Shown here piece by piece: positions 17,719 through 24,862 of a stretch of 64,000 nucleotides of DNA (position 1 is the stretch's first letter; each line of letters opens with the position of its first letter). The DNA comes from a virus. The notes below the pieces were generated by a model. It had not been told where the DNA came from and did not search any database. It saw nothing but the letters and a program-made list of their open reading frames with translations. Location: positions 1 to 64,000 of IMG/VR virus record IMGVR_UViG_3300047472_000037; one strand, given 5' to 3'. The translations under genes and the position numbers were made by a program.

Positions 17719-17903
17719 TGTTCGCAACTGCAAATTGGTTTCTTGTCTTCACTGTATGGACAGGACAAGGGGGTTATACACAACCCGTACAACAGGGACC
17801 ATATTTCTCTCAACAAGCATGTGAAGAAGCGGGTAAGGTTGTCAAGTCGTACCAACCTGTTATAATCTTCACTTGTGTTCCTGTTCCGACTGAAGGGGAT
17901 TGA
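17718..17903 (+). CDS. 61-residue protein with possible signal segment
   Basis: Start ATG 17718 overlaps the preceding stop (TGATG). N-terminus MFATANWFLVFTVWTGQG is hydrophobic and could be a signal or membrane anchor. Two cysteines (in QQACEE and FTCVPV) could form a disulfide if exported. Function unknown. Confidence 0.5.
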   Translation: MFATANWFLVFTVWTGQGGYTQPVQQGPYFSQQACEEAGKVVKSYQPVIIFTCVPVPTEGD

Positions 17904-17904
17904 C

Positions 17905-18027
17905 ATGGAGAATATCAAAGAAGAGGAATACTCTAAGTGCTATGTTGGTATCTGCAACCACTGTGCTGACCGACAATATGAACGGCATTTAGAACGCCAA
18001 GAGTGGGACCATTACCATTGTGAATGA
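17905..18027 (+). CDS. 40-residue cysteine/histidine micro-protein
   Basis: Frame from ATG 17905 after GGGGATTGAC. It contains C-x4-C-x2-C (CYVGICNHC) and later HYHCE, a pattern able to bind zinc. A terminator follows immediately. Likely a real zinc-knuckle micro-protein; partner unknown. Confidence 0.5.
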   Translation: MENIKEEEYSKCYVGICNHCADRQYERHLERQEWDHYHCE

Positions 18028-18050
18028 ATGACGATCTCTCTGTCTCTTAT

Positions 18051-18088
18051 CAGCCCTGATACTCTTTGGGGCTGTTTCTTTTTATTTT
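18051..18088 (+). terminator. rho-independent terminator
   Basis: CAGCCC (18051-18056) pairs with GGGCTG (18069-18074), followed by TTTCTTTTTATTTT. Ends the 16763-18027 operon. Confidence 0.75.
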
Positions 18089-18173
18089 ATAAGTAACCAC
18101 TAGCATTCTAGGTCATCCAAGGCGCGCTCTGTACTAAGGGCCGGTTTGAGAATCGCTAGTGGTTACTTATAAA
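18086..18173 (+). ncRNA. long hairpin element, 24-bp interrupted stem
   Basis: Perfect 19-base inverted arms at 18086-18104 and 18155-18173. One bulged base and five more pairs (ATTCT with AGAAT) bring the stem to 24 bp, closing a loop of about 39 bases rich in G and C (GGCGCGCTCTG, AGGGCCGG). It lies between a terminator and a gene start. It could be a processing site, a small RNA or a leader regulator; DNA-level function is also possible. Confidence 0.5.
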
Positions 18174-18213
18174 CTAGAAGTGAAGTAGGGCAACTAAGTT
18201 GGAAGGAAAGAAA

Positions 18214-18411
18214 ATGACATTCTATACTCGTCCGGGGGAAATCGTAGGTTCTGGTTTCTTCATCTTTCGTCGTGGGGAAAAGGCTAACCGGATCAAGCCG
18301 GGACCAATGCCCTATGAGCATCCCACTATGGAGAGTGCTGTAGCTGAACGTGATCGTTTGGCAGAGGGCAACCCTGGGAAAAAGTATCATATCTTTCAAC
18401 AGGTCGATTAA
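18214..18411 (+). CDS. 65-residue protein, unknown
   Basis: Start at ATG 18214 after GGAAGGAAAGAAA. Contains GSGFFIFRRGEKANRIKPGP then HPTMESAVAERDRLAEGNPGKKYHIFQ, a strand-helix-strand pattern typical of small phage proteins of about this size that lack assigned roles. First gene after the long hairpin. Confidence 0.6.
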   Translation: MTFYTRPGEIVGSGFFIFRRGEKANRIKPGPMPYEHPTMESAVAERDRLAEGNPGKKYHIFQQVD

Positions 18412-18441
18412 GACCACAGAGTAAAACTTAAGGGGATTGAA

Positions 18442-19269
18442 ATGGAAATCACTAAGGAAATAGCAGCCAAAGTGCTCAAGACCGTAGATGCTGGACTAGT
18501 CCAAGGAAAAGGCTACCCTGTCCCCGGTCAAATGTGCGTTGAAGCAGCAGTTTGTTACGCTATGGGACTACCACACAGTGACGAACCCTCTTGCGTATCA
18601 CCTGCACTCCGGACTTTCAAGATTCGTCTCAATGATTCTATGTGGTCAAGCAATGAATCTAGGGCGAAAGGGATGAGACGTCTCGCACTTGTCCAATTGG
18701 GTAGTGCAGAATTCCTAGACGAAATTGTCTTCGCGGACAAAGTGTCAAAAGTAGCACTGAAATTTGCTGCTGAGTATGCTGAGTCTGCTGCTGAGTATGC
18801 TGCTAAGTCTGCTGCTGAGTATGCTGCTGAGTATGCTGAGTCTGCTGCTGAGTATGCTAAGTCTGCTGCTAAGTCTTCTGCTAAGTCTTCTGCTAAGTCT
18901 GCTGCTGAGTCTGCTGCTGAGTCTGCTAAGTATGCTAAGTATGCTGCTAAGTCTTCTGTTAAGTCTGCTGCTAAGTCTGCTGAGTCTGCTGCTAAGTCTG
19001 CTGCTGAGTATGCTGAGTCTGCTAAGTATGCTGCTAAGTCTGCTGAGTATGCTGAGTATGCTGAGTATGCTGAGTATGCTGCTAAGTCTTCTGCTAAGTC
19101 TGCTGCTGAGTCTGCTGCTGAGTCTGCTGCTAAGTCTGCTAAGTCTGCTGAGTATGCTGAGTATGCTGCGGGCGACAAGGTTCTCGCCGATTTCGCAGAG
19201 GAAGTTGTTCAGATATTAGTGGAGATGAAAGTCCCAGGGGTGAAGTGGCTCGAATTAGCACCTCTGTAA
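18442..19269 (+). CDS. conserved N-terminal domain fused to SAA[E/K]/YA[E/K] repeat tract
   Basis: 275 residues. Residues 1-105 (PVPGQMCVEAAVCYAMGLPH, SPALRTFKIRLNDSMWSSN, GMRRLALVQLGSA) match a widespread uncharacterised domain of bacteria and phages. Residues about 109-242 are mixed tetra- and tripeptides, [SY]AA[EK] and [SY]A[EK], probably one long alanine-rich helix. A short C-terminal segment VVQILVEMKVPGVKWLELAPL closes the protein. Start has AAGGGGATTGAA upstream. Function unknown; the repeat tract is expected to vary in length between isolates. Confidence 0.7.
   Translation: MEITKEIAAKVLKTVDAGLVQGKGYPVPGQMCVEAAVCYAMGLPHSDEPSCVSPALRTFKIRLNDSMWSSNESRAKGMRRLALVQLGSAEFLDEIVFADKVSKVALKFAAEYAESAAEYAAKSAAEYAAEYAESAAEYAKSAAKSSAKSSAKSAAESAAESAKYAKYAAKSSVKSAAKSAESAAKSAAEYAESAKYAAKSAEYAEYAEYAEYAAKSSAKSAAESAAESAAKSAKSAEYAEYAAGDKVLADFAEEVVQILVEMKVPGVKWLELAPL
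18765..19167 (+). repeat. 400-base in-frame microrepeat made of five main codons
   Basis: The tract is written almost only with GCT, GAG, AAG, TCT and TAT, in units of 9 or 12 bases (for example TCTGCTGCTGAG). Other frames and the opposite strand are also free of stops because of this composition, which creates spurious open frames. Slippage or unequal recombination is the likely origin. Confidence 0.85.
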
Positions 19270-19387
19270 TATCTGAAATTGTGGTGCCCTGCACAAGCAA
19301 CATAGCGCGATGGCAGCAAGGCTAAGTGGGGGAATGTTCCAAGCCACACTAATATCGACGACAACAAAGTCATGAAAGGGAAATATC

Positions 19388-19630
19388 ATGCAGAAAATGC
19401 TCCGTCAGAATAAAGACAGCCGATTCAACCTTTGTGTTATCGAACCCACTCACGGTAAACCGGGACGCATCCTCAATACGTTGACAGTGTGGTCCGATAC
19501 ACTCATGAACGCCATCAAACAGGTTAAGGCAGATGGTGCAGATGGTTGTGTTATCGTATCCAGTCATTCCTATCACGAAAGTGTCAAGGATTATAACAAA
19601 AAGCACGCTCCGAAAGAAGCTGTGGCTTAA
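19388..19630 (+). CDS. 80-residue basic protein
   Basis: ATG 19388 after AAAGGGAAATATC. Strand-helix-strand pattern (FNLCVIEPTHGKPGRIL, SDTLMNAIKQVKADGADGCVIVSSHSY). Ends just before tRNA-Asn. The 118 bases upstream hold no gene. Function unknown. Confidence 0.55.
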   Translation: MQKMLRQNKDSRFNLCVIEPTHGKPGRILNTLTVWSDTLMNAIKQVKADGADGCVIVSSHSYHESVKDYNKKHAPKEAVA

Positions 19631-19637
19631 TTCCTAT

Positions 19638-19710
19638 TCTCTGATAGCTCAGTTGGTAGAGCATGCGCCTGTTAAGCGTACGGTCCTAGGTTCGAGTCCT
19701 AGTCAGAGAG
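19638..19710 (+). tRNA. tRNA-Asn (GTT)
   Basis: Full cloverleaf: acceptor TCTCTGA/TCAGAGA, D-stem GCTC/GAGC with AGTTGGTA loop, anticodon loop CTGTTAA (anticodon GTT), T-stem CTAGG/CCTAG with TTCGAGT loop, discriminator G. CCA is not encoded. It sits in the plus-strand early region, followed by a structured segment and a terminator. Confidence 0.95.
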
Positions 19711-19812
19711 CTATTTACCCGCGCAACCTTAGTATGATCAACAGTGAGGTGCCTATGCGTATTAGAGATGGTCCGAACTAGGGGCTGACAACCCCCGATC
19801 AAAAGTGTCATA

Positions 19813-19892
19813 TCGGTTACCATAAGTTGAGAGCGCCTGTAGGTTTGAGGGCGTGTTGAGATAAATACACCTACATCAAGCATGAAACCGAT
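19813..19892 (+). ncRNA. nested hairpin downstream of tRNA-Asn
   Basis: Outer pairing ATCGGTT with AACCGAT, inner TGTAGG plus GTGT with ACAC plus CTACA. It lies in the 340-base gene-free stretch between the tRNA and a terminator. It could be a small noncoding RNA cotranscribed with the tRNA. Prediction by eye only. Confidence 0.3.
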
Positions 19893-19973
19893 GGAGATCG
19901 TCATGTAGCTTTCTTGAGTGTAAGAGGATTAGGTAACACTCCCCGAACACAACCTAGTCCAAATTAGTTATAG

Positions 19974-20006
19974 CCCCTTAGAGTTTCATCGCTCTAGGGG
20001 GTTTTA
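19974..20006 (+). terminator. strong rho-independent terminator
   Basis: CCCCTTAGAG and CTCTAGGGGG flank a short loop and are followed by TTTTATT. It closes the tRNA-Asn region. Confidence 0.85.
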
Positions 20007-20049
20007 TTGTATCTATATTTCAGTGGGGTTATTGAAAGGACAAAGACTC

Positions 20050-20286
20050 ATGAAAATTACAGGACGCCTAGAGAATTGGTCTTATGACAATGTGAACCAT
20101 GTTCTTTGGGGCAACATCTTCGAAGACGAACGGGGACGTTTCACGGATGGTGGATATATCCACACGAGTAATCTACGTCACCCCAAGAATACTGAGTTCA
20201 AATCTGGGATGATCGTTGATACAATGAACTCTAAATACCTCCTTGGGGAACCTTGGAGTGACAAAAAGGAACAAACAAGTGAATAA
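20050..20286 (+). CDS. 78-residue small protein
   Basis: ATG 20050 follows AAAGGACAAAGACTC. Beta-rich start (MKITGRLENWSYDNVNHVLWGNIFEDERGRF) and a GYIHTSNLRHP segment. First gene after a terminator, so a promoter should lie near 20010-20040, but none matches the consensus well. Resembles short phage proteins of unknown role. Confidence 0.6.
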   Translation: MKITGRLENWSYDNVNHVLWGNIFEDERGRFTDGGYIHTSNLRHPKNTEFKSGMIVDTMNSKYLLGEPWSDKKEQTSE

Positions 20287-20287
20287 C

Positions 20288-20581
20288 ATGAACATCTTGC
20301 ATTGGTCGTTTATCATCCTGCTCTACACAAAGATTACTGGCTCTCTTGAGGCTAACTGGCTGGTTGTCTTCATCCCGATCCTTCTCTATCTCCTGTACCT
20401 CTTCTATGCTTATGCACAGTACGTCAAGAGCATCAAGCTGATTCAGGCTCAGTTCGGTTCACCCTCTGGTAGTCAACAGCTACTTGCCCCTCGTCGTGCT
20501 CCGTCATTGCGTGTAGTAGAACAGGACATTCCGGGGGCTAAGCCACTTGATGACGATGATGATACCCCTAAGGTTCACTAA
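20288..20581 (+). CDS. 97-residue membrane protein with acidic tail
   Basis: Start ATG 20288. Two hydrophobic spans, residues about 5-17 and 22-44, followed by a cytosolic part with a DDDDD cluster near the end. The acidic end is not the YDPxQQ tag found further on. Function unknown. Confidence 0.6.
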   Translation: MNILHWSFIILLYTKITGSLEANWLVVFIPILLYLLYLFYAYAQYVKSIKLIQAQFGSPSGSQQLLAPRRAPSLRVVEQDIPGAKPLDDDDDTPKVH

Positions 20582-20583
20582 CG

Positions 20584-20667
20584 ATGAATCTACATTGTCC
20601 TAGAGACGTGGCTATCATACTTTTTGTAGTAGCCTTTTCTTTCCTCTTATATTGGGTGATAACATGA
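20584..20667 (+). CDS. 27-residue membrane micro-protein
   Basis: Frame from ATG 20584 to TGA 20667, overlapping the next start (ATGA). Charged start then one span (IILFVVAFSFLLYWVI). Position and overlap support translation; role unknown. Confidence 0.4.
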   Translation: MNLHCPRDVAIILFVVAFSFLLYWVIT

Positions 20668-21074
20668 GTACTAAGTTCGCTCCCCATACAGGGGGAAAGG
20701 TTATTCTTCGTAAGAATCTCAATCTTAAATTTGGTGAAGCACCGGGGATTATTCCTGACAAGGTGTACACTGTTAGTCTTATTGTACAAAAAGTTGATAA
20801 AGTCATGATCGCCCTCGGGGAAATCAAGCACCATGAGAGTGGTCAAGTGTGGTGCTATAACTCTAGCATCTTTCAACCATTTGAACTCCCTGAGTGCCTT
20901 ACTCGTTTCCTGCATGAGGATCCTAATTACCTAGTGGTGGCACCTGACAAGTTCGATATTAACCTCTTAAGGAGTAAAATTCATGAAAGCTTCAAAGGAA
21001 GGTCACCACGCGTCTTTCCGAAAACCCCAGATAACGACAATAAGAAACCCCCCGGTCCGTCCCCATCCTACTAA
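20664..21074 (+). CDS. 136-residue protein, unknown
   Basis: ATG 20664 overlaps the preceding stop. First 70 residues are beta-rich (GGKVILRKNLNLKFGE, KVYTVSLIVQKVDKVMIAL), possibly an SH3-like barrel; the end is basic and P-rich (PRVFPKTPDNDNKKPPGP). No family recognised. Confidence 0.6.
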   Translation: MSTKFAPHTGGKVILRKNLNLKFGEAPGIIPDKVYTVSLIVQKVDKVMIALGEIKHHESGQVWCYNSSIFQPFELPECLTRFLHEDPNYLVVAPDKFDINLLRSKIHESFKGRSPRVFPKTPDNDNKKPPGPSPSY

Positions 21075-21091
21075 TGAGTGGGAGTTGAAGA

Positions 21092-21295
21092 ATGCATACC
21101 GACCCTAGATACATTTGGATAGTCCGGAACACGTATCAAGGTGTTCTCTTCGTAGCATCAAGCCGGGCTTCTGCTAATAGATTTATTGATGAGAAAGTCA
21201 AGGCATCCCCACCAGATGGTGTACACACTGAACGTTGTTGGGATGTGGTTCGACAAGAATTAGATACTTCACCAGAATGGGACCAAAGTGAATGA
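21092..21295 (+). CDS. 67-residue protein, unknown
   Basis: Preceded by GGGAGTTGAAGA. Pattern YIWIVRNTYQGVLFVASSRASANRFIDEKV suggests strand-strand-helix. Overlaps the following gene by 4 bases. Function unknown. Confidence 0.55.
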   Translation: MHTDPRYIWIVRNTYQGVLFVASSRASANRFIDEKVKASPPDGVHTERCWDVVRQELDTSPEWDQSE

Positions 21296-21630
21296 CTACT
21301 GTCTTTGAAGTTGGCAAGAAATACACGCTTCGTACCGTTCAAGTTGAAGTTGAATGTGTTTACGTCACTCCTGCCACAAGTATAACTCTGAGCAAGATCG
21401 CAATCGTCAGGTTCCAAGATGGAAAAGAGCTCTCTGTACACCTGATAAATTGGGATCGTTGGATAGAGGTTGTTACCACCCAGAAGGAAAAGTTTAGTGT
21501 TGTGTCTCACAACAAAAGCGGAATTCATTGTACACAGGTTTTAGCCGGACTATCGGGATATGACATTCACGGTTCATTCGAAGTATCTATCCAGAATGGT
21601 AAGCTCGTCGGATTGGAGATAGTTAAGTGA
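21292..21630 (+). CDS. 112-residue beta-rich protein
   Basis: Starts at ATGA overlap. Begins FEVGKKYTLRTVQVEVECVYV, an opening similar to the F-x-V-G-D proteins downstream but without the tag. Beta-strand rich throughout. Possibly an untagged relative; weak inference. Confidence 0.55.
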   Translation: MTTVFEVGKKYTLRTVQVEVECVYVTPATSITLSKIAIVRFQDGKELSVHLINWDRWIEVVTTQKEKFSVVSHNKSGIHCTQVLAGLSGYDIHGSFEVSIQNGKLVGLEIVK

Positions 21631-21806
21631 AAGCTGTCATCGAACTTCTTGTACTCGCCCTGATCATGGTGATCGTTTACGGCCTGCTCCTAATGGTTGT
21701 AGGTGTATCCGATCTACCCCTGAATGAGACTACTCGTGGTGGTGTCTTCGTCGCTTGGATTGCTATCTCGGCGTTGGTATATGCCACAACGGAGAGAATA
21801 CCGTGA
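21627..21806 (+). CDS. 59-residue two-span membrane protein, GTG start
   Basis: GTG at 21627 overlaps the preceding stop (GTGA) and the frame ends at TGA 21806, overlapping the next GTG start. Spans at about 4-27 and 39-53. Coupled starts support expression. Role unknown. Confidence 0.5.
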   Translation: MKAVIELLVLALIMVIVYGLLLMVVGVSDLPLNETTRGGVFVAWIAISALVYATTERIP

Positions 21807-22117
21807 AAATCTGGTGGCTCACTGGTAATGAATACGAGAGTAGCACCTCTAATAGATTTTTCTCTGTCAAACCCGACCGTTCCGTGGTTCGAGATTTCAT
21901 GTGTGCTCAATATGAATGCAGTCTCAAAGAGTTGGAAAAGAGAGACTTTACTATCAGATGTTTCACTCATGACATAAAATCTAGATGGTCGCCTCGTAAG
22001 CGCAACCTCAATCAATATCTGGATGACATCATGGACCCACCAAAAGGACCTGATACATCCAATGATGGGAATGATTACGGTACGTATTTCTCTCTACAAG
22101 AGGTTGAAGTCGAATGA
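21803..22117 (+). CDS. 104-residue protein, GTG start
   Basis: GTG 21803 overlaps the previous stop. Begins KIWWLTGNEYES. Central helix (DFMCAQYECSLKELEKRDF) and a basic stretch WSPRKRNL. Same GTGA coupling as its neighbour. Unknown function. Confidence 0.55.
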   Translation: MKIWWLTGNEYESSTSNRFFSVKPDRSVVRDFMCAQYECSLKELEKRDFTIRCFTHDIKSRWSPRKRNLNQYLDDIMDPPKGPDTSNDGNDYGTYFSLQEVEVE

Positions 22118-22329
22118 CACAGAAATACAGAGTGGTTGAACGTGTCCGCTTTAGTGAGATGGAAGAAACTCTCAACCGCTGGTGTGGTGAGACGTTCAGA
22201 AAGAAGAGTCATAAAGACTCAGGTATACAATACTATACACTCACCACGTACACGTTCGTTCAAGCTGTACCATGTGGTGAGTATTGGGTGAATATCATCC
22301 TTGAAGTCCACGAGAGAGAAGCATCGTGA
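22114..22329 (+). CDS. 71-residue protein, unknown
   Basis: ATGA overlap with the previous gene. Helix MEETLNRWCGETFRKK followed by strands (YYTLTTYTFVQAV, YWVNIILEVHE). No family recognised. Confidence 0.5.
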   Translation: MTQKYRVVERVRFSEMEETLNRWCGETFRKKSHKDSGIQYYTLTTYTFVQAVPCGEYWVNIILEVHEREAS

Positions 22330-22481
22330 TCGTAGAATATCAAGTGTGGTCTGTTAACTCTCACTGTGTTATGGATAAATGTAAGACCTTGGAAGAGGCT
22401 CGCAAAGAAGTCAAAGATTGGTTTAAAAAGATCGATCTCGAGTGTAAAATAATGAAAGTCGTTTACAAGGAAATAAAATAA
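22326..22481 (+). CDS. 51-residue protein, GTG start
   Basis: GTG 22326 overlaps the previous stop and its TAA overlaps the next ATG. Sequence is YQVWSVNSHCVMDKCKTLEEARKEVKDWFKK, a strand-helix-strand unit common in tiny phage proteins. Unknown function. Confidence 0.5.
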   Translation: MIVEYQVWSVNSHCVMDKCKTLEEARKEVKDWFKKIDLECKIMKVVYKEIK

Positions 22482-22900
22482 TGTACGTCACAGTCTATGG
22501 GACTCTTCAAAAGGGTCAAAGCAACAATCGGTTGTTAGAGAATGCTACACTAGTAACGGAATGTATCGTCCGTGGCTACAAGCTGTACAATTCAGGGTTT
22601 CCTGTCTCTGCTCCATCTGAGCTTGATAGCATTCGTGGTGAAGTGTGGGATATCGGGAGTATCGATAGTGAAACATGGTCTGATACTCTTCGTAATCTTG
22701 ATAGCCTTGAAGGTTACTACGAGAGCGAACGGCTGAGGGACAGATCAATGTACTTCCGTGAGACCATTCAGGCTTTCGGAGATGATGGTAATACCTATGA
22801 AGCAGAGATGTACGTAGGTAATCCTAAGTTCTGGAAAGACTTCAGCAGCATGAGGGAATGCCCTGTTGTTGATAACGTTTACGAATGGAGTAGGCGATGA
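22481..22900 (+). CDS. gamma-glutamylcyclotransferase (AIG2/GGCT) family
   Basis: 139 residues, normal for the family. N-terminal VTVYGTLQKGQSN is the substrate-binding YGTL-K/R-G-x-x-N signature; the catalytic glutamate is expected in LDSLEGYYE near residue 80; GEVWDI precedes it. GGCTs release gamma-glutamyl residues as 5-oxoproline. It lies upstream of the amidoligase region and directly before the tagged GNAT gene, so it may trim or recycle glutamyl-type conjugates made by that pathway. Start overlaps the preceding stop. Confidence 0.85.
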   Translation: MYVTVYGTLQKGQSNNRLLENATLVTECIVRGYKLYNSGFPVSAPSELDSIRGEVWDIGSIDSETWSDTLRNLDSLEGYYESERLRDRSMYFRETIQAFGDDGNTYEAEMYVGNPKFWKDFSSMRECPVVDNVYEWSRR

Positions 22901-23301
22901 GAGTTACAGATCAAACTGCCTCAGTGTTTCAAAAGAAATTCACCGTATTAGAAGATCATGTCGTCATAGCCAGTTGTTTTGCTACCAATTTTTTTGGTAC
23001 GGAACAAGTTATTCATCTTCATACCTCCCAAGTTTATCATACTCATCGGAGTAAAGGTATTGGTAGTAAGTTCCACAAGGAACGCCTAGATCATTTTGAA
23101 GAAGAGGGTTGTACTGATCTCCTGACTTGTATCGTCAATACCGCCAATGAACCTCAGATGAAAATCCTGAAGAAACACGGATGGAAGTTTGTCTATAAGT
23201 TCATGAGTAATGAACAAGAGTTGTGTTTCTGTGTGTATGACGTACCTAAGCCTATTCCTTATGATCCTAATCAACAGATGGTTGAAGATGATGATCTCTG
23301 A
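22897..23301 (+). CDS. GNAT acetyltransferase-like protein with C-terminal YDPxQQ tag
   Basis: 134 residues. The middle has the GNAT acetyl-CoA loop pattern (YHTHRSKGIGSKFHKE, with R-x-x-G-I-G) and a later LKKHGWKF typical of the last strand region. Residues 120-134 are IPYDPNQQMVEDDDL, the most divergent copy of the tag shared by the small proteins downstream. It is the only recognisable enzyme carrying the tag in frame. GNAT folds can form amide bonds, which fits the nearby amidoligases. Start overlaps the GGCT stop; its end overlaps the next gene. Confidence 0.75.
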   Translation: MRVTDQTASVFQKKFTVLEDHVVIASCFATNFFGTEQVIHLHTSQVYHTHRSKGIGSKFHKERLDHFEEEGCTDLLTCIVNTANEPQMKILKKHGWKFVYKFMSNEQELCFCVYDVPKPIPYDPNQQMVEDDDL

Positions 23302-23455
23302 GGACATCCGGGCACAAGCAGTAATTGAGGGTCGTGCCACTAATCGTACGGCCCTTCGTCGTTTCGTGAAGAACGATGGTCGTAGGAGATTGGCAGAAGA
23401 ATTCACCTCAAGCAGGGGAGTGACCTATGAGCGATGGGCCAAACAAGATGAATGA
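23288..23455 (+). CDS. 55-residue basic helical protein
   Basis: ATGATG at 23288 lies inside the tag codons of the GNAT gene. Basic and helical (DIRAQAVIEGRATNRTALRRFVKNDGRRRLAEEF). No family recognised. It may bind nucleic acid, judged only from charge. Confidence 0.55.
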   Translation: MMISEDIRAQAVIEGRATNRTALRRFVKNDGRRRLAEEFTSSRGVTYERWAKQDE

Positions 23456-23747
23456 ACCCCTTCCAGTCGGTACTGAGGTAGTCCTCATCAACAATCAGGA
23501 TGGATTACTTCCCGGTAGTCGTGGGGTCATCAGAGGTATTCAACCATCTGGATTTTACTCGGTATATGTAACACACTCTGTTAGTCCTACTTGGTATGGA
23601 CATGGTTCTGGTGGTGAAGGTGATTACATAGATCCCCATTCGAGGAAATCCAGAGGGTGGAACGTAGACCCCAAGAATCTTAAAGAATACTTCCTGGAAA
23701 TTCCCTACGATCCAACTCAACAGGCTGACCAAGATGACGACATTTGA
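23427..23747 (+). CDS. tagged small SH3-like protein 1
   Basis: 106 residues. Start ATG 23427 has AGGGGAG upstream. Residues 10-60 (PLPVGTEVVLINNQDGLLPGSRGVIRGI) have the strand order of SH3/KOW-like barrels. The C-terminus IPYDPTQQADQDDDI is the shared tag. The tag codons contain the start codon of the next gene in the +1 frame. Member of the tagged family; function unknown. Confidence 0.7.
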   Translation: MSDGPNKMNEPLPVGTEVVLINNQDGLLPGSRGVIRGIQPSGFYSVYVTHSVSPTWYGHGSGGEGDYIDPHSRKSRGWNVDPKNLKEYFLEIPYDPTQQADQDDDI

Positions 23748-23964
23748 GCGGAAAGCGTTTACAAATGTTTATTGGAGTAAATCTCTTCTCGTCTTGATGA
23801 ACAAAGGTACTTATTCAACAGAAGAACTGGCAAAGAAGAACGTAAAAGATGACGAGGACCTAATCTATCAGGACTCAGTCTCTTGTCAGATCCAATGGAC
23901 CTACAAAGGTTCTATAACAAAGGAAAAGGTTAATGAACAATCTGTCTCTACTTCTGTGGCTTAG
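23734..23964 (+). CDS. 76-residue protein, unknown
   Basis: Starts within the tag of the previous gene (ATGACGACATTTGAG) and overlaps the next gene by 32 bases. Contains SKSLLVLMNKGTYSTEELAKKNV, a helix-turn pattern with a possible winged-helix flavour. It does not carry the tag. Confidence 0.5.
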   Translation: MTTFERKAFTNVYWSKSLLVLMNKGTYSTEELAKKNVKDDEDLIYQDSVSCQIQWTYKGSITKEKVNEQSVSTSVA

Positions 23965-24319
23965 TGATGTAGTGGGATCTGCCAAGGTTGCTCTTACGAT
24001 CCTATCAGTATGTCTTGGATTAGCTCTCGTCTTTGGTACTGTAATACTGTTTTGTACTAAGGACGATGCGATTAGTAATCCAGCTAGTGATTACTGCCGA
24101 CAAGCCTATAGGGCAGTAAAAATACCCTACACATTTGCTATGATCGTTTGGATACTGGCAGGGATTATAAACATTATGTTGCCCACTAGTAATACTATCC
24201 GGTTGATTGCAGGAACGCAAGTAGGTGAACAGGTGGCAACCACTCCAGAGGCAAAGCAAATCTTTGGGAAAGTAGTTCAAGCACTCAATGTGCAATTGGA
24301 TAAACTAGGGAAGGAATGA
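23933..24319 (+). CDS. 128-residue membrane protein
   Basis: Spans at about 19-43 (VALTILSVCLGLALVFGTVILF) and 66-83 (YTFAMIVWILAGIINIML); polar C-terminal helix. ATG 23933 is preceded by AAAGGAAAAGGTTA. Function unknown. Confidence 0.6.
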   Translation: MNNLSLLLWLSDVVGSAKVALTILSVCLGLALVFGTVILFCTKDDAISNPASDYCRQAYRAVKIPYTFAMIVWILAGIINIMLPTSNTIRLIAGTQVGEQVATTPEAKQIFGKVVQALNVQLDKLGKE

Positions 24320-24323
24320 ACAG

Positions 24324-24512
24324 ATGTTCTATGTATGGATTCTTTGCTGTTTCCTTCTGTATGCTTATCTACTCTATCAAGAGTGGACCTACAGAAAGAA
24401 CTTGACCCTATTCGATTTTCTCTTTTTTGGCTTTCTGAGTTTCTCAGGACCAATCGGAATCATCGTAGTCATTGTGGCTTTTTTGTATGTGATATTAGTG
24501 GATGAGAGTTGA
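24324..24512 (+). CDS. 62-residue membrane protein
   Basis: Two hydrophobic spans (VWILCCFLLYAYLLY and FLSFSGPIGIIVVIVAFLYVIL). Follows the previous gene by 4 bases with GGAAGGAATGAACAG. Last gene before a 62-base AT-rich gap that may hold a weak promoter. Confidence 0.55.
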   Translation: MFYVWILCCFLLYAYLLYQEWTYRKNLTLFDFLFFGFLSFSGPIGIIVVIVAFLYVILVDES

Positions 24513-24574
24513 ACTAATTGGTTTGTAGTTCTAATTTGAGTTTAATTATAGCACGTATTTGGAGCTAAGTCAAG

Positions 24575-24862
24575 ATGTCACAGGAACAAACGTTTCATAT
24601 AGGTGATCTTGTAACAGTAGAAGAAAGGGGTGGTGAACTAATATGGGATGGTACCATATACCGTTTTGGTCATTCTGATCATTTTCTTGTTACTTGTTCA
24701 GACACATCATTTACTGACATTTATCCGAACTATTTCCACACTGATGATCACAGACTCTCTACTCGATGTGGTAAGTATGTCCATAAGATGTATTTGAAAA
24801 TTCGTCTTGATGAACTCCCATATGATCCCACTCAGCAACCCGATGAGGATGACGATGTATAA
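24575..24862 (+). CDS. tagged small SH3-like protein 2
   Basis: 95 residues. N-terminal FHIGDLVTVEERGGELIWDG matches the family opening F-x-[IV]-G-D-x-V; a middle strand region with HFLVTCSD; C-terminus LPYDPTQQPDEDDDV. A GGAG element lies 10 bases before ATG. First gene after a small gap. The tag DNA overlaps the start of the next gene. Confidence 0.7.
   Translation: MSQEQTFHIGDLVTVEERGGELIWDGTIYRFGHSDHFLVTCSDTSFTDIYPNYFHTDDHRLSTRCGKYVHKMYLKIRLDELPYDPTQQPDEDDDV

Noticed and set aside
18555-19219. Long alternative frames over the microrepeat tract on both strands
   Set aside because: They exist only because the five repeated codons lack stops in several frames; the plus frame with the conserved N-terminal domain is the real gene.
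24513-24574. Possible promoter before the first tagged cluster
   Set aside because: TTGAAC-17-TAATTT and TTGTAG-17-TTATAG both match poorly; neither is reported as a feature.
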